A stretch of DNA of 22,613 nt from Hofstenia miamia (GCA_900660155.1 CABFPE010000244.1:89994-112606), one strand, 5' to 3'; positions 9,423-19,518 are shown, numbered from the stretch's first letter. Numbers and translations are program-made. Notes: generated by a model from the sequence alone, not told the origin.

Positions 9423-9725
9423 AGTTTTGATATTTTAAATGGACTGTATAATATTTTAATTTATACTTATATAGTTACTTGTCAGCATTATCAGAGTGGT
9501 AGCATCCCGTTATTGGATCAAATACCCTTATTCACAGTATATAATGTAAATGATCAGCCATTCATCAATTATGAAAAGGCTCATATAATTTATAAACCAA
9601 CTTCAAAGTCATTCATCAATAGAATTATAATTAGCTTCCATACATCAGATGGTGAGTTCATTCATTTCAATGATACTAGCAGTATTTATTTAACTCTTAA
9701 TATCAAGGACACTGATGAAATTTAA
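9423..9725 (+). CDS. unrecognised coding-like frame, partial
   Basis: The frame is open from a stop at 9420 to TAA 9723-9725, about 100 codons with no good ATG near its start, so it looks like the 3' part of a longer gene. The residue pattern is protein-like: QHYQSGSIP, NDQPFINYEKAHIIYKPTS, then alternating hydrophobic strands around SDGEFIHFNDTSS ending in LTLNI. This suggests a beta-rich C-terminal domain. I see a weak similarity in style to C-terminal segments of capsid-type proteins of Polinton/Maverick elements, but no diagnostic motif. It sits between copy B and the third copy of the 800-bp unit, where copy A has unrelated sequence. Confidence 0.35.
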   Translation, partial: SFDILNGLYNILIYTYIVTCQHYQSGSIPLLDQIPLFTVYNVNDQPFINYEKAHIIYKPTSKSFINRIIISFHTSDGEFIHFNDTSSIYLTLNIKDTDEI

Positions 9726-9734
9726 GTTTAAACA

Positions 9735-10514
9735 ATTTTTTAAAAACGTAAAATAAATAAGTTATTTGTTATTTTTAAATGTTGTGTATTAATAACCAAT
9801 TTACAACAATATAAATATTATCAATAATTTTTACAAATATTTTATTCTTGAATTCAACGAGAAAAACGTGTTGAAAATATATGTAGTTCATTTGTACCAG
9901 AGATGGTGATTGATAAATCGTTTTACTTTATTAATATTTTAGTTTTGTAGCATCTTTCATTTACATAATTGTATAAATTGGGGAAAACATGTCATAATTG
10001 AGATTGTTTTCCAACTTGTGAAAAAATTCTAGTTTTATATGATTTGAAAAGGTTTTAATTAATTGTGATAATTTTTAAATTGATTTGGATTTCATGTTTG
10101 GTAGATAACAATCTTTATGATTGGATACATTTTGACATTTGAACAATAAGATATAGATAAAAATTTGCAATGTTAACTGTCTATTAAGTACAACTTTGTA
10201 CACACAGCAACATAATGGAATTTTACATGGTTGTACTGTTTTTATAATTGGTTACATTTTGACATTTGGACAATGGGGATATAGATAAAACCACATAATA
10301 TTGACATTATTAAAGCATGCAACTTTATGCATAGCCGGCATAATGGAATTTCACATTGATGAAAGAACTACCCTGAAAGATTTCAAACTTTTTGATGAGT
10401 ATTTTTCTATATTTAAATCTCAGATATTGTTTTGATTCTTAACGATTTCTTGCAATATTATTTCTAGTTAGTTTTACAGATATTTCTTTTAAAAATGTAA
10501 ATCAATTTTATTTT
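9735..10514 (+). repeat. third copy of the ~800-bp unit
   Basis: Aligns with 3200-3970 and 4210-4825, including AATAACCAATTTACA, TTTTATTCTTGAATTCAA, ACCAGAGATGGTGATTGATAAATC and TTTTACAGATATTTCTTTTAAAA. Similarity stops at TTTTATTTTAA (about 10514), where the Penelope-like fragment begins. The last ~220 bp of the other units are missing here. Confidence 0.85.
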
Positions 10515-10710
10515 AACTTGGTTACCTAAACAAGGAAGTTTTAAATATACTGGAAAATATTGTTCTTTTTTACTTTCTTTAAAGATCTTGTTTGAATATT
10601 TTTTAATGAGTTTAATGGAATAGCCATTGTCTTCAAGGATTTCGAAAATTTTATCTGTTGCATTCATTAGACGTTTGTAGTTGGATGTTGTAATATTTAG
10701 GCAACCAAAT
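10515..10710 (-). pseudogene. Penelope-like ORF, linker between RT and endonuclease (inverted)
   Basis: On the minus strand the frame is open from about 10710 down into the repeat. It contains a block typical of the Penelope-like linker: EILEDNGYSIKLIKK (compare the family's NGYP..LI pattern), a Lys-rich stretch, then VYLKLPCLGNQV (compare the family's LPYIG). After LGNQV the frame runs into the ~800-bp repeat, so the element homology ends near 10514. The RT domain that should precede it is missing. Confidence 0.6.
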
Positions 10711-10993
10711 TAAAATATTAAATGAAAAATTCAAAATAGCGAACACCAAGTTGAAATTCACCAAATTTGTCCCAATATTAACATCCTCTGCAACAAAGAG
10801 CATCTTCAACAACAAAGATCTTATCCTTAAGAAATTAGCTTCTTCAGGAATTTACCAATATGAACGTGATTATTGCAATAAATCATACAATGGGGAAACT
10901 AAGAGACATTTGGGAACAAGGATGAAAGAACAACTTAAAGGACATTTAAATTCTGAATTTTACTTACATCACCATGCCTTCATTATATCTTGA
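10705..10993 (+). pseudogene. Penelope-like GIY-YIG endonuclease domain
   Basis: The frame is open from at least 10703 to TGA 10991-10993. It begins with a basic KIANTKLKF segment and NNKDLILKK, matching the KD.IP stretch that precedes the endonuclease in Penelope-like elements. The GIY-YIG core follows: SGIYQYERDYCN, then SYNGETKRHLGTRMKEQ. The GIY, the YNG counterpart of YIG, the conserved Arg of the R-x3-R region (RHLGTR) and the Glu of the following helix are all visible. It ends early after HHHAFIIS, without the C-terminal part; a frameshift is likely. A free-standing GIY-YIG gene is unlikely given the neighbouring linker piece. Confidence 0.7.
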
Positions 10994-11433
10994 GTGCCTG
11001 TACTCAGAATTTTTAGAAATATTAATATTAAAAACTTCCACTAATCTCATTAATTGGTTAGTTTTTAATGTAAATTTGCTCATGCAAGTAATGAAATTTA
11101 GGTGATAAAAATGTTGACATTATAAATTTATGTTGGAAAAATTAAGATCTTTACATAGAGGACACATTTTTTCACCGGAAGGTTGTGGTCATCAATGAAA
11201 ATTAATTTACATGGAAGTTTTAAAAGAACTTTGCTAAAATAATTGGTCACAGCAATATTTTTAACAATATATGTTTTTTTAAATATTGAATATATCTCTT
11301 ACGAGTATTGCTCATTACTTAGTTTTACAGTTTTAGTGAAAAATTAATCGAGTATCTAAATGAAATAAAGAAGCGTGTAAGCGTGTATTTACCATTAATC
11401 ATGTGCTTTGTAGGAAATTAGGAAGTTATTCAT
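10994..11433. other. non-coding AT-rich DNA after the Penelope fragment
   Basis: Apart from a possible ~90-bp frameshifted continuation of the endonuclease C-terminus (to about 11100, with FLEILILKTSTN), no gene is seen. Confidence 0.4.
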
Positions 11434-11450
11434 CCGACCTTTTAGGTCGG
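11434..11450 (+). other. perfect 6-bp stem, 5-nt loop hairpin
   Basis: CCGACC - TTTTA - GGTCGG is a GC-rich hairpin in very AT-rich sequence. A CAAGAAACA stretch follows about 20 nt downstream. The layout recalls a histone 3'-end stem-loop, but the stem bases do not fit that consensus and no histone gene lies upstream. Confidence 0.6.
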
Positions 11451-12347
11451 TTGTAAAAAGTAATTAATGCAAGAAACATTCATTTTAATTTCAAAGTCAC
11501 TGAAAATTTATTACACAGAAAGGTGGTAGATAAAATCAATAATTATGATGTAACTATATTCCCAAAAACCATACATATGGGAAAAATGTTCAATTGTGAA
11601 ATAATTCGGTTTTTACATAAATATGTTGCAAAGACATTACTTACCAATGTTGAATTAAAATCTATTATAATGATGTGGACCTGTTAACTCAAATACATGT
11701 TTTGAATATAGTATATGGTATTTAAATTAGGAAGCATCTTCTATTTGTAGTAAGACAATGTTCTTAACGCCAAATATTTTCAAACTATTAAACGATTACT
11801 GTGTTAGTATACATGTATTTTATTTTAAACTGATTAAATTGGTCAAAGATACTCCCATACATATTACTAAATTAAATAATGTTTTAATATTATAAATTTG
11901 CAATTTTCATAAATACATTCGATTCTTTTTTGTCTGTTAAACAATGGTTTTGCTTTATTTTACAGCAGTGAAAGAAATCTTAAAAACGTTAAATAATTCA
12001 TATATTGTTTGGCTTACTTTACAGAAGTTTAGGAATGCTAGGTTCAACCGAAAAAATTGAAATTGGACTACTAAACAGGTCCGATCAATTCCTGCAATTT
12101 ACAATTTATGCGCAATGGGCACAGATTATTTTTCAAATTTGTATTAATATACACACTTTCTCTTACTTTGATAATCTATAAAATGAATTATATCATTAAT
12201 TAAAATAATTCTACCTCCATAAACAATAAATCCGATTTAGTTTTGAAGATGTGGTATTGATGCCACTTTTTTTTTCATTTCACTATTGTTTCAATTATAT
12301 TTTCCATTTTTTTATAAAATCTTTCTTGTAGTGAATGTAGACATGAC
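11451..12347. other. non-coding AT-rich DNA
   Basis: No open frame of note, no RNA gene, and no recognisable repeat except a TACATGTA at 11810-11817. Confidence 0.5.
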
Positions 12348-12367
12348 GGGTTAGGGCCGGGCTTGGG
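12348..12367 (+). other. G-quadruplex motif
   Basis: Four GGG runs with loops TTA, CC and CTT fit the canonical G3N1-7 quadruplex pattern. A further GGG follows near 12382. Flanking DNA is AT-rich, so the motif stands out sharply. No promoter or gene start is visible next to it. Confidence 0.85.
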
Positions 12368-12591
12368 CTATGTTGGATTGAGGCTGGGACTGATCACTGC
12401 ATCTACAACTCTGATACAACTAAGGCGAATACTAAATAAACTTTAACTCATTTGATATTTTCACAAGGCTAAAATATACTATTTAGTAGTAGCAACATGT
12501 TTTAAGACTTTAATTTTTTGGTATCATACAAAATCATTCACATTCAAATCATAAATAAATCTATAAATTTTGTGTAAAATTTACAAAAAAC

Positions 12592-12710
12592 GAGATATAT
12601 GTGTGCAAACGTTACAAAGATGGAGATATATATAAAATTGCAACAAAAGCGAGATATTTATGTAAGAGTGAACAAATAGCGAGATATATATGTTGAGGGT
12701 TAAACAAAGA

Positions 12711-12713
<3 letters not shown>
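12592..12713 (+). repeat. ~30-bp minisatellite, five units
   Basis: GAGATATA or GTGATATA recurs at 12592, 12623, 12651, 12681 and 12711 (spacings 31, 28, 30, 30), with an AACAAA-like sequence between units. The array runs directly into (AT)n. Confidence 0.75.

Positions 12714-12748
<35 letters not shown>
12714..12748. repeat. (AT)n microsatellite
   Basis: An uninterrupted AT dinucleotide run of about 17 repeats, followed by an interrupted CTATATATC tail. It probably grew from the ATATATAT core of the last minisatellite unit. Confidence 0.95.
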
Positions 12749-12749
<1 letters not shown>

Positions 12750-13128
12750 ATATATCTTATATAAATCTTATATATTTTATAGATGACTTACATAGAGAAA
12801 ACAAGCTTTTTGTTGCACTCATTGCATAGCTACGAAATAAGTTTGCACAGTTTGTTTGCCAATTTAATAGTTTCATTCTTAGTATTTTAAGCAGAATTAA
12901 ACTACGACAATATTTAGCATTCAGAAGTGTTCAAATATTCGAAATTTGTATTAGTTTCAGAGTTAAGCAATAGAATATCAATAACAAAAGCTTGCTGAAT
13001 TAGCGATGCTTAAATTATATGCACGTAGGTCTACTGTTCAAAAATAGCTTACAATGGTGTATTGTTAATAATATATAATGCTCTGCCAATATACTAATAA
13101 ATTAAAGAGCTGAAAATTTTTGGGAAAT
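12749..13128. other. non-coding AT-rich DNA
   Basis: No gene, RNA or repeat recognised. Confidence 0.5.
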
Positions 13129-13216
13129 TTTGCAATAGATATTCAATTGACATTTGTGAATATTTGCTAATCACACTTTAGCAAAGTCACAATTTTCAAA
13201 GAAAATCTATTGCAAA
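13129..13216. other. 88-nt nested hairpin (foldback or pre-miRNA-like)
   Basis: Outer arms TTTGCAATAGAT (13129-13140) and ATCTATTGCAAA (13205-13216) are perfectly complementary. Inside them, TTGTGA (13154-13159) pairs with TCACAA (13187-13192) and TTTGCTAA (13163-13170) with TTAGCAAA (13178-13185), leaving a 7-nt loop. The size suits a microRNA precursor or a very short foldback MITE. No target-site duplication or paralogue is visible here. Confidence 0.7.
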
Positions 13217-14887
13217 TATTTTTAATATTGAAGATTTTGATAATAACCATATTAGCGGAATTTTGTCATGAACATATTTTTTTAGTGGCAATATCTAACT
13301 GCCTCATTTTCAAACATTGGATTGTTTTACATAGAGAATATTGTGTCATATTCAGACAAATTTACATTTTGCCTTAAAATATTTTTACTATTTTCCATTT
13401 TAGCATACATCAATTTTTTTGTTCAAGGTTATATTAAGTAGATGATAAATTGGCTGGAATATGTAGACCATATAGACCTTGATATTGGAATAAAATTTAG
13501 GTCTATTGCCAACCCAGGCCAGATTAATCTGCCAAGCTAAAATGTTTTACACTTTTTTGGAACTTACTCATGCATTTGAAAACGCTAGTAAAAAAATTCC
13601 GCTAGGGAATCACTCTCATGGGTTCAAATTGCGCATTGAAGCCACTTTTTCTGATTTTTAGTGATTACATAAATGTAAGGAATCTTTCTTGAAATGTACA
13701 AATGAAATTATATAGATAAGTGTGAATTTTAAATCAAACTAACAAATAATGGGATTTTTTAATGTAATTTACATGCCTAAGAATGTTATTGGGAGATGTG
13801 ATATATTCTCTAGGATAAATATTTGAAGTTTTGATATTGATTTTGGCAAAAGAAAATTAATCATTTAAAATTGTTTGGATTTCAAGTGAAAATCCTGACA
13901 AAATTGTTCATTTTTGAAACTTTATGGATTACATAATTATAGTTAATACTTTTTTAGCAAATCAACATTGTTGTGTGCTCATTAATATTTCGTGGGTTTT
14001 TATTAGAGTTATATTACTAATTAAGAGAGTCTTTGTCCATGTAGTAAAGATGATTTCTTGTGTTTGTATTATTCCTTACTTTCTAATTTTTTTAAATGAT
14101 CAGCTCTTGTGGTAATTGTTTATTATTGCAAATTAAAATTTTGATATTTATCCAATATTTAGTTGCTATGAGACAGGATACTATTTATATTTCATGTTCT
14201 ATTCCAATTGCTTGCTATCTTTCATGCTTGCCTTTGATCAGTTAGTGTGATGAGGCATACACTATCAGAAATCTTATGTTGCTGCACTGCTTACATATTT
14301 TGCTTTTCTTTATATTAGCACATAATATTTCATGCATATTGTGATGTTTTTTATTAGCTCATGTATATATTTTTCATAAATATCCCCTGTGTATTTGCTA
14401 AGCAGAGTAGGAGCTTTATGACTATAAAGATGTTTGTAGGGTGGCTTTTTTAGTAGTTTATAGGGATTAATGGCAGAAGTTTTAAATTATTTACAGCACT
14501 TCTCACCAATTGTTTACTCCTACACTAGATGTAGTTACTCTTATTATTCATGTTATCAAACAATTATCAAACAAATTTAGCTCATGGACAGATTTCATTT
14601 GACATTTGAAATTTACGTCCTTTAAGTTTTTAATTTTGGAAATCTACATGTAGTTTGTAGTATTTGCTTGTTTGCTTAATTAGGAATAAATTTGCTTGAC
14701 TCTTAATGTGTGATTAAAATGCTCAACTTCAGTATTTGCTTGTGAATGATTAGTGGTTGTGTTTGAGTAGATACATTTTGGTTTTTCAGATAGTGCTTGA
14801 AAAAGCTCACTTTCAAGTTGTAATCATCATTTTGTGATTATTTTTCCATGGGACCAAAAACATAACTTTATTTTTTGGAATCAGTAT
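13217..14887. other. long non-coding stretch
   Basis: About 1.7 kb without a supported gene. A 63-codon hydrophobic frame at 13924-14115 has no domain or splice context. A GGTTCAAAT box near 13620 resembles a Pol III B box, but no tRNA fold accompanies it. Confidence 0.45.
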
Positions 14888-14945
14888 CATTAGGCAATGT
14901 TTGAATAAGTTGTCAACAATTAGCAATGCCTAATGTAGAATCTTG
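14888..14945. other. 58-nt hairpin
   Basis: CATTAGGCA (14888-14896) and TGCCTAATG (14937-14945) are perfect 9-bp inverted repeats around a 40-nt loop containing a smaller TTGT/ACAA pairing. Function unknown. Confidence 0.6.
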
Positions 14946-16839
14946 CCAATAAAATTATTGCGGATATTTAAGAGTAACTAACTACTTTTCAAAGTATATG
15001 CGATGGTTAAAGTATGACAGACTCCTATTTCTCTCTAACTAATTGAGTGTGTAGTTAATTAACTAAATTAATATGCATTAGCTTTCCTGAATGCTTAACT
15101 AATCACAGTTTCTTTAGATTGAGAGTAGTAGATGGAAGACAGGGTCAAAACCCGGCACTGTGTTTAAGCTTTTACTTGAACTCCACAGTGGAAACCAGTT
15201 GGTGAATCAGTGCATGGATGGTTAACTCAGTGATAATGTGTGTGATAACTTAATAATTTAGTGCATTGATTGTTCTTGTTATTATGACTAAGCAAATAAA
15301 AGGAAATAACGCAACCATGATGCTTTAGCTTGTTATTGTTCCTTACATGTAATAGCCTTACAGATATAGTAATACATGCTAGCCCTCTGTACATTTGAAC
15401 AATCAATATGGCCAGCAAGAAAGTTAGTTCAGAATTTAGTTGATGGTTAACTACAATAATAAACAGTAAATACAGCATATAAATCAAAGGTAAAATAAAC
15501 ATGTAGAGCAACTTAAATATAATCATAATAATCTGAGAGCAATGAGAGGAAAGCTACAACAGATAAAAATCCCTATCCCTATTTGTAACCTATAAGCACA
15601 TCAAGAAATCTACAGCTACCAACCTCACCACCATTGAATAGCTGATTGTGAGGCTGCTCCAAAATTCCTTTAAATGTATTCAGGGACCACAGTACGATTA
15701 CTCTAGTGCTTGAACATTTAGCTTTCCATGTAAATATTAAATAACCTGACAATAAGTAACAAAGTAAATCCAAATAAAATTTGTTCATCAATTATTCTAA
15801 CATTCAGTGTATATTTATAGCACATTTTAAGTAAATAATCAAACACTTGACTAGTAGCTGTTGATTGAGTCTTGTTTAAAGTTTTCCCTCATGTTTCTAG
15901 TTCTGCTTTTAATTATGCAATGTCAGCATTAATTAGTGTATGCTGTTTGGTCATCTTAGTTTTTGTCAAATACTATCAAGTTAATTAATAATATTTTACA
16001 AATTAAATAATCTATCATAACCATGTGTTTTACAATTTAATCATTAAATTTTAGTCTTAGTTACTTCCATCTTTTTTCTGACTTTAACTACACATGGCTT
16101 CTGATGGATTATGCCACACTAACAGTAACTTTGTCAAAGGAAAATTTATGTCAAACCTAGTTTGCATAAATGGCAAAGGATATTTATGTACTCAAGGGAA
16201 CAACCAAGTAGTGAAAAGAAAGAAGAATCAAAGCAATATATTTGCTAAAAATTAGAATTAAACTACAAACAAATTATGTAATATATAATAGAAATAATAA
16301 ATATGTGTGCACATGTGTGTTTTCAATGTTTGTCAATGTGGAAGGCACAGGTTCTGCTAGAGAAATGTCTAAGGGTGCAATTAATTTTTTGCCCCTGACC
16401 CCATAATAAATATAATGGAAATCTACAAATAAATTACTGAATTATATTTGTGAATTTTTTCCATAATAAAATATAATAATTCGAAATTTCAAGAAGTGAG
16501 TGAATGGCTGCCTAAAATTCAGTGAAAGTGATTACAAAACCGTTATCAAATATATTTAAAAATAAGAATAAACAAAATATTTATCTAATATTAACAGAAA
16601 CATTGATGAAAACAAATTTTATCACTTAGCAACAATATGACACATCTTCAGTTTTATAATTGCATTGATTATTTAGGTGTGTTGCTTTGCCAGATCAATA
16701 AGTGTTTTAAGTGGTCATTGCTTGTTGACATTTTCAGAAGGTTTTTCATTACATGACCTTTCAATTTGTGCTGTAAAAAATAGCACTGTTGCCATAAATG
16801 CATATGCATTTTTATATTTCACAAAGTGTCCTTCATTAA
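14946..16839. other. long non-coding stretch
   Basis: No supported gene. A perfect palindrome TAGTTAATTAACTA lies at 15052-15065. A Pol III B-box-like GGGTCAAAACC lies near 15140 without a clear A box or tRNA fold. Minus-strand frames at 15227-15526 and 15579-15791 lack domains or splice support. CCCTATCCCTATTTGTAACC (about 15570) resembles CCCCTATTCCTAACC near 18270, perhaps a shared short repeat. Confidence 0.4.
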
Positions 16840-17075
16840 CCCTTTTGAGTTGAATGGGAACTATAGTTCCCACTAATGTTTACACAAGCCTAACAGGAAC
16901 CATTAATCCCTATATCCCATTCAAATACATCCTATTAGTCATTTTGGAGAATGAGGCAATTTCTAACGTCAGTTCAATAGTCATGACCTCATTATTTGTT
17001 TATTTCTTCCATTCAGTAAGCATCATACAGTTTTTATAATAAAAATTAAATTACCTAGGTTCAGACTTGAAAGGG
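16840..17075. mobile_element. piggyBac-type MITE flanked by TTAA
   Basis: The element starts CCCTTTTGAGT and ends ACTTGAAAGGG, that is CCCTTTCAAGT on the other strand. TTAA lies immediately outside each end (16836-16839 and 17076-17079). TTAA duplications and CCCTTT-type terminal inverted repeats are hallmarks of the piggyBac superfamily. At 236 bp it is non-autonomous, and no transposase is present. It carries a perfect 18-bp palindrome near the left end. The 61-codon frame at 16854-17039 is taken as chance. Confidence 0.7.
16855..16872. other. perfect 18-bp palindrome inside the MITE
   Basis: TGGGAACTATAGTTCCCA is self-complementary, about 15 bp from the left end. Subterminal palindromes often serve as transposase contact sites or hairpin ends in such elements. 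Confidence 0.85.
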
Positions 17076-17079
17076 TTAA

Positions 17080-17517
17080 AGTATCAACAAGTGTGGCATA
17101 ATCTGTATGTGTGTGGTCAAATAACAAGAAATCAAGGACACAAATAAGACTAGTAGAACAATAACTTGATTAAATGTAAACACATGATTATTATCATTTG
17201 ATTATTTTGTACAATTTTAAATAGTGCAGTTTGATATTAAATTACATCAGCAAAATAGTTTGGCAAAATAACAAAAGACGAGCTCTCATGCACTAATTAA
17301 TGCTGGTGTTGCATAAAATTAGCAGGCAAAGAAAAGGCAGGAAAATTGTCAAAAATGTTAATGAACAGAAACTTGCCAATTGCTTAATTGTTTACAAGAA
17401 TTTGATATAAATATGCAATATTAGATGTGATTGTGATGAATGAATTTCATGGGATTTACTCTGTTATTTTTATTCAGGTTATTTAATTATATTAATGGAA
17501 AGGTAAACATTCAAGCA
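17080..17517. other. non-coding AT-rich DNA
   Basis: No gene or repeat recognised. Confidence 0.5.
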
Positions 17518-17660
17518 TGAGTCTAGTCTGCAGGTGGTCCCCAGATCTGGTTAAAGGTAATTCAGAGCAGCTGCATGATCCAGCCTTGAAAATTGTGGTG
17601 CAGCCAGTGTAACATCCTCTACCAGGCTTTGTCACTGTTTTCTCTCTGCTACTTTACAAC
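17518..17660 (+). other. GC-richer island, possible small exon
   Basis: About 140 bp of near 48% G+C in an AT-rich setting. ATG 17518 opens a 31-codon frame (MSLVCRWSPDLVKGN at the start) to a TAA. A donor-like AAAG|GTAATT lies within it near 17555. No domain is recognised. It may be a small exon, a SINE remnant or a conserved non-coding block. Confidence 0.25.
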
Positions 17661-18298
17661 TTTAGAGGTGTACTTGCTTGTAGGGATGTACTAATTCAAT
17701 ACTGCTAAAACTTCCACTTAGTTCCATTAACTTTAATTAACACACATAACTACAATCACTATTTAGGTGATGAAGCCACACAGCATTTCTTCTAATCATT
17801 GGTAATAGTCATCTCCCTGAGGCCAATCCCCACATCCAGTATCACTTGCTCACTGAAAATCCATTTGGTTGATTTCCACTTCTCAGCTCATTGATATAAC
17901 TTATGTGTACCCTATCCTAGTTTGGTGTATACTAAAGACAAGACACAACTCAGCTTAATCTCTATTTGTAAAAGTGTTTCAGGTACTTGCAACCTGAACT
18001 ATCACTAGCTGCATAGTTAATATTACATGTAGCCATTACCAAAATATATTGGCTTTAATAAACTAGTTTAATATACAGAAGCTTCCAAACCTACATTTAA
18101 TAATCATTACATGCTCAGTCACATTATCAGTCACACTATCATCATTAATTTATGTCTAAAATAATATAAATATGAATTCCTAGGTTTTGGCTTTCCAGCT
18201 GTATTTCAAGTTTGTTAAGTTTAATACATGTAGGTTAATGATTGGTAGTCAACTAAATGAGAATAAAAACCCCTATTCCTAACCTAAGTGCACTTTTG
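17661..18298. other. non-coding stretch
   Basis: No supported gene. TACATGTA palindromes occur at 18024 and 18225. Confidence 0.5.
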
Positions 18299-18347
18299 TG
18301 GCCTGGAACAAATATCCTGGAATCATTCCCATGATGGATCCAGGCCA
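18299..18347. other. 49-nt hairpin with 9-bp GC-rich stem
   Basis: TGGCCTGGA (18299-18307) pairs perfectly with TCCAGGCCA (18339-18347) across a 31-nt loop that contains CCTGGAATCATTCC. Role unknown. Confidence 0.65.
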
Positions 18348-18719
18348 GTACTAAACACAACTCATTTAGCTTGACATTGTATTAGATAATCAAACTGTAA
18401 AAAGAAACAATATAAAAACTCCAAAGAAATTTCTTTATCAATTGTTAACATGAAATTGAATCTATCTATAGTAGCTTGAAAAGGTACATGTTGATTTCAA
18501 ATTTTGAATCTTTTGTCTGCCAAAATGGCAGCTAAAAATAATGGAAGTAACTTCACTACTTTTGTTTTGTCAAAATTAATAGTATCAACAAATACTAGTT
18601 CACAATCAATTACACTGATATTTCTTGGTTGCAACATACAAATTAATCTAAGGTGATAATAACTTTTTACAATATATTTTTAATCACATTCACATTTGAT
18701 CTTAGTTCTTCTTAATTGA
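18348..18719. other. non-coding stretch before the protease remnant
   Basis: No protease N-terminal half with a D-T/S-G motif is seen upstream, so the pol remnant to the right starts inside the domain. Confidence 0.45.
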
Positions 18720-19098
18720 ATTTCTTCTTTAGCAGCTTATGTTTTATTTGGATGATGCTACACTATGAGGTCATAATTGGTGATGATTTCTTAACAAAAA
18801 ATGGATGTGTTATAAACTATGTTAACAGGACAATAAAAGTGAGAGAAGAAGAAATTGAAATCAAGGAGGAAGAAGGTAAACAAAAGACAATCATGTTTGA
18901 GTTGGAAGAGGATATTCATTTGCAGTAACACCAGTGGAGAATGTACACAATAGAAGCAGAGAATAAAATAACAGTGGACATAATGTTATTTGAAAACTAA
19001 GGAATTAATAAAAAAGAGTGTCAATGCCATCAAGTCTTTGCACCATTAAAAATGGAAAAGTGAAAATACCAATCCTGAATGCATCAAACTGAACAAGA
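18720..19098 (+). pseudogene. Ty3/gypsy-type aspartic protease C-terminal half and following linker
   Basis: The frame to 18928 contains EVIIGDDFLTKNGCVINY then RTIKVREEEIEI. This matches the ILGxDFLxxNxCxIxxxxRT signature at the end of retropepsins in gypsy-group polyproteins. A second frame (+2) then carries TPVENV and, after several stops, NGKVKIPILNASN. That resembles the PR-RT spacer motif NGxxxIPxLN of these elements. At least one frameshift and several stops separate the two parts, and the catalytic DTG half is missing, so this is dead. The protease part is close to the minus-strand copy at 21265-21370 (shared DDF, RTIKV and EEEIEI), so both come from one family. Confidence 0.6.
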
Positions 19099-19518
19099 AG
19101 TAATCAACAATGTAAGCACCTTCTATGATGAATCATCAATTTCAAAATCACTATGGTCAACATACATGTTCTTTTATCCACAAATGGACATTAACCCTGA
19201 ATTAGCTCATACCAGCAGGGTGGATGCAATAATGTCACTACTGGTGGTGATCAAAAGCCTCAAGTTGTACAAAAAGTACTATGAAGTATTCAGTGGTAAC
19301 TGAATGAAATGAGAGCAATTTGAACTATATTGAAAAGGCTGGAAGACCCACAATTTATAATGCATAAGAAAATTGTGACATCAGAGAAAGAAGTCATGAT
19401 GCAGCTGACAAAGATAAAACAACCTTATAAACTGGAATGGAGTGAACTGGAGGCAGCAGAATTAATCAAAATGGAGGATAAGAAAATCCACAGGGAGAGA
19501 GGCATGATCATCTACTAG
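19099..19518 (+). pseudogene. coding-like remnant downstream of the protease, unassigned
   Basis: Two successive frames (to 19303 and 19330-19518) have even composition, GC above background and charged peptides such as RVDAIMSLLVVIKSLKLYKK and LTKIKQPYKLEWSELEAAEL. The position after the protease and linker suggests further pol sequence, but I cannot find the RT blocks (LDL, YxDD) or an integrase motif. It may be a spacer, a rearranged part of the element, or another element. Confidence 0.3.

Larger units (their letters stand above)
10515..10993. mobile_element. Penelope-like retroelement fragment with inverted 5' part
   Basis: Two pieces of one Penelope-like ORF lie head to head: the RT-to-endonuclease linker on minus (10515-10710) and the region immediately following it, with the GIY-YIG endonuclease, on plus (from about 10705). 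Read in element order, the left end of the inverted piece and the start of the plus piece are adjacent in the protein. This is the topology expected of a twin-primed or 5'-inverted insertion. The reverse transcriptase core is absent. The 3' end is unclear; a coding-like frame shifted relative to the stop at 10993 may continue for ~90 bp. Confidence 0.65.

Noticed and set aside
13600..13640. tRNA-like B box GGTTCAAAT
   Set aside because: No acceptor stem, anticodon arm or A box at the right distance.
13924..14115. Plus-strand 63-codon hydrophobic frame
   Set aside because: Phe/Ile/Val-rich chance frame without neighbours or motifs.
15120..15160. GGGTCAAAACC B-box-like sequence, possible SINE
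   Set aside because: No convincing A box, no tail, and no second copy in the window.
15227..15526. Minus-strand 99-codon frame with a hydrophobic start
   Set aside because: The hydrophobic part is what AT-rich DNA encodes by default; no splice context, domain or composition change.
15579..15791. Minus-strand 70-codon frame
   Set aside because: No recognisable domain and ordinary local composition.
16854..17039. 61-codon frame
   Set aside because: Lies inside the MITE and begins within its palindrome.
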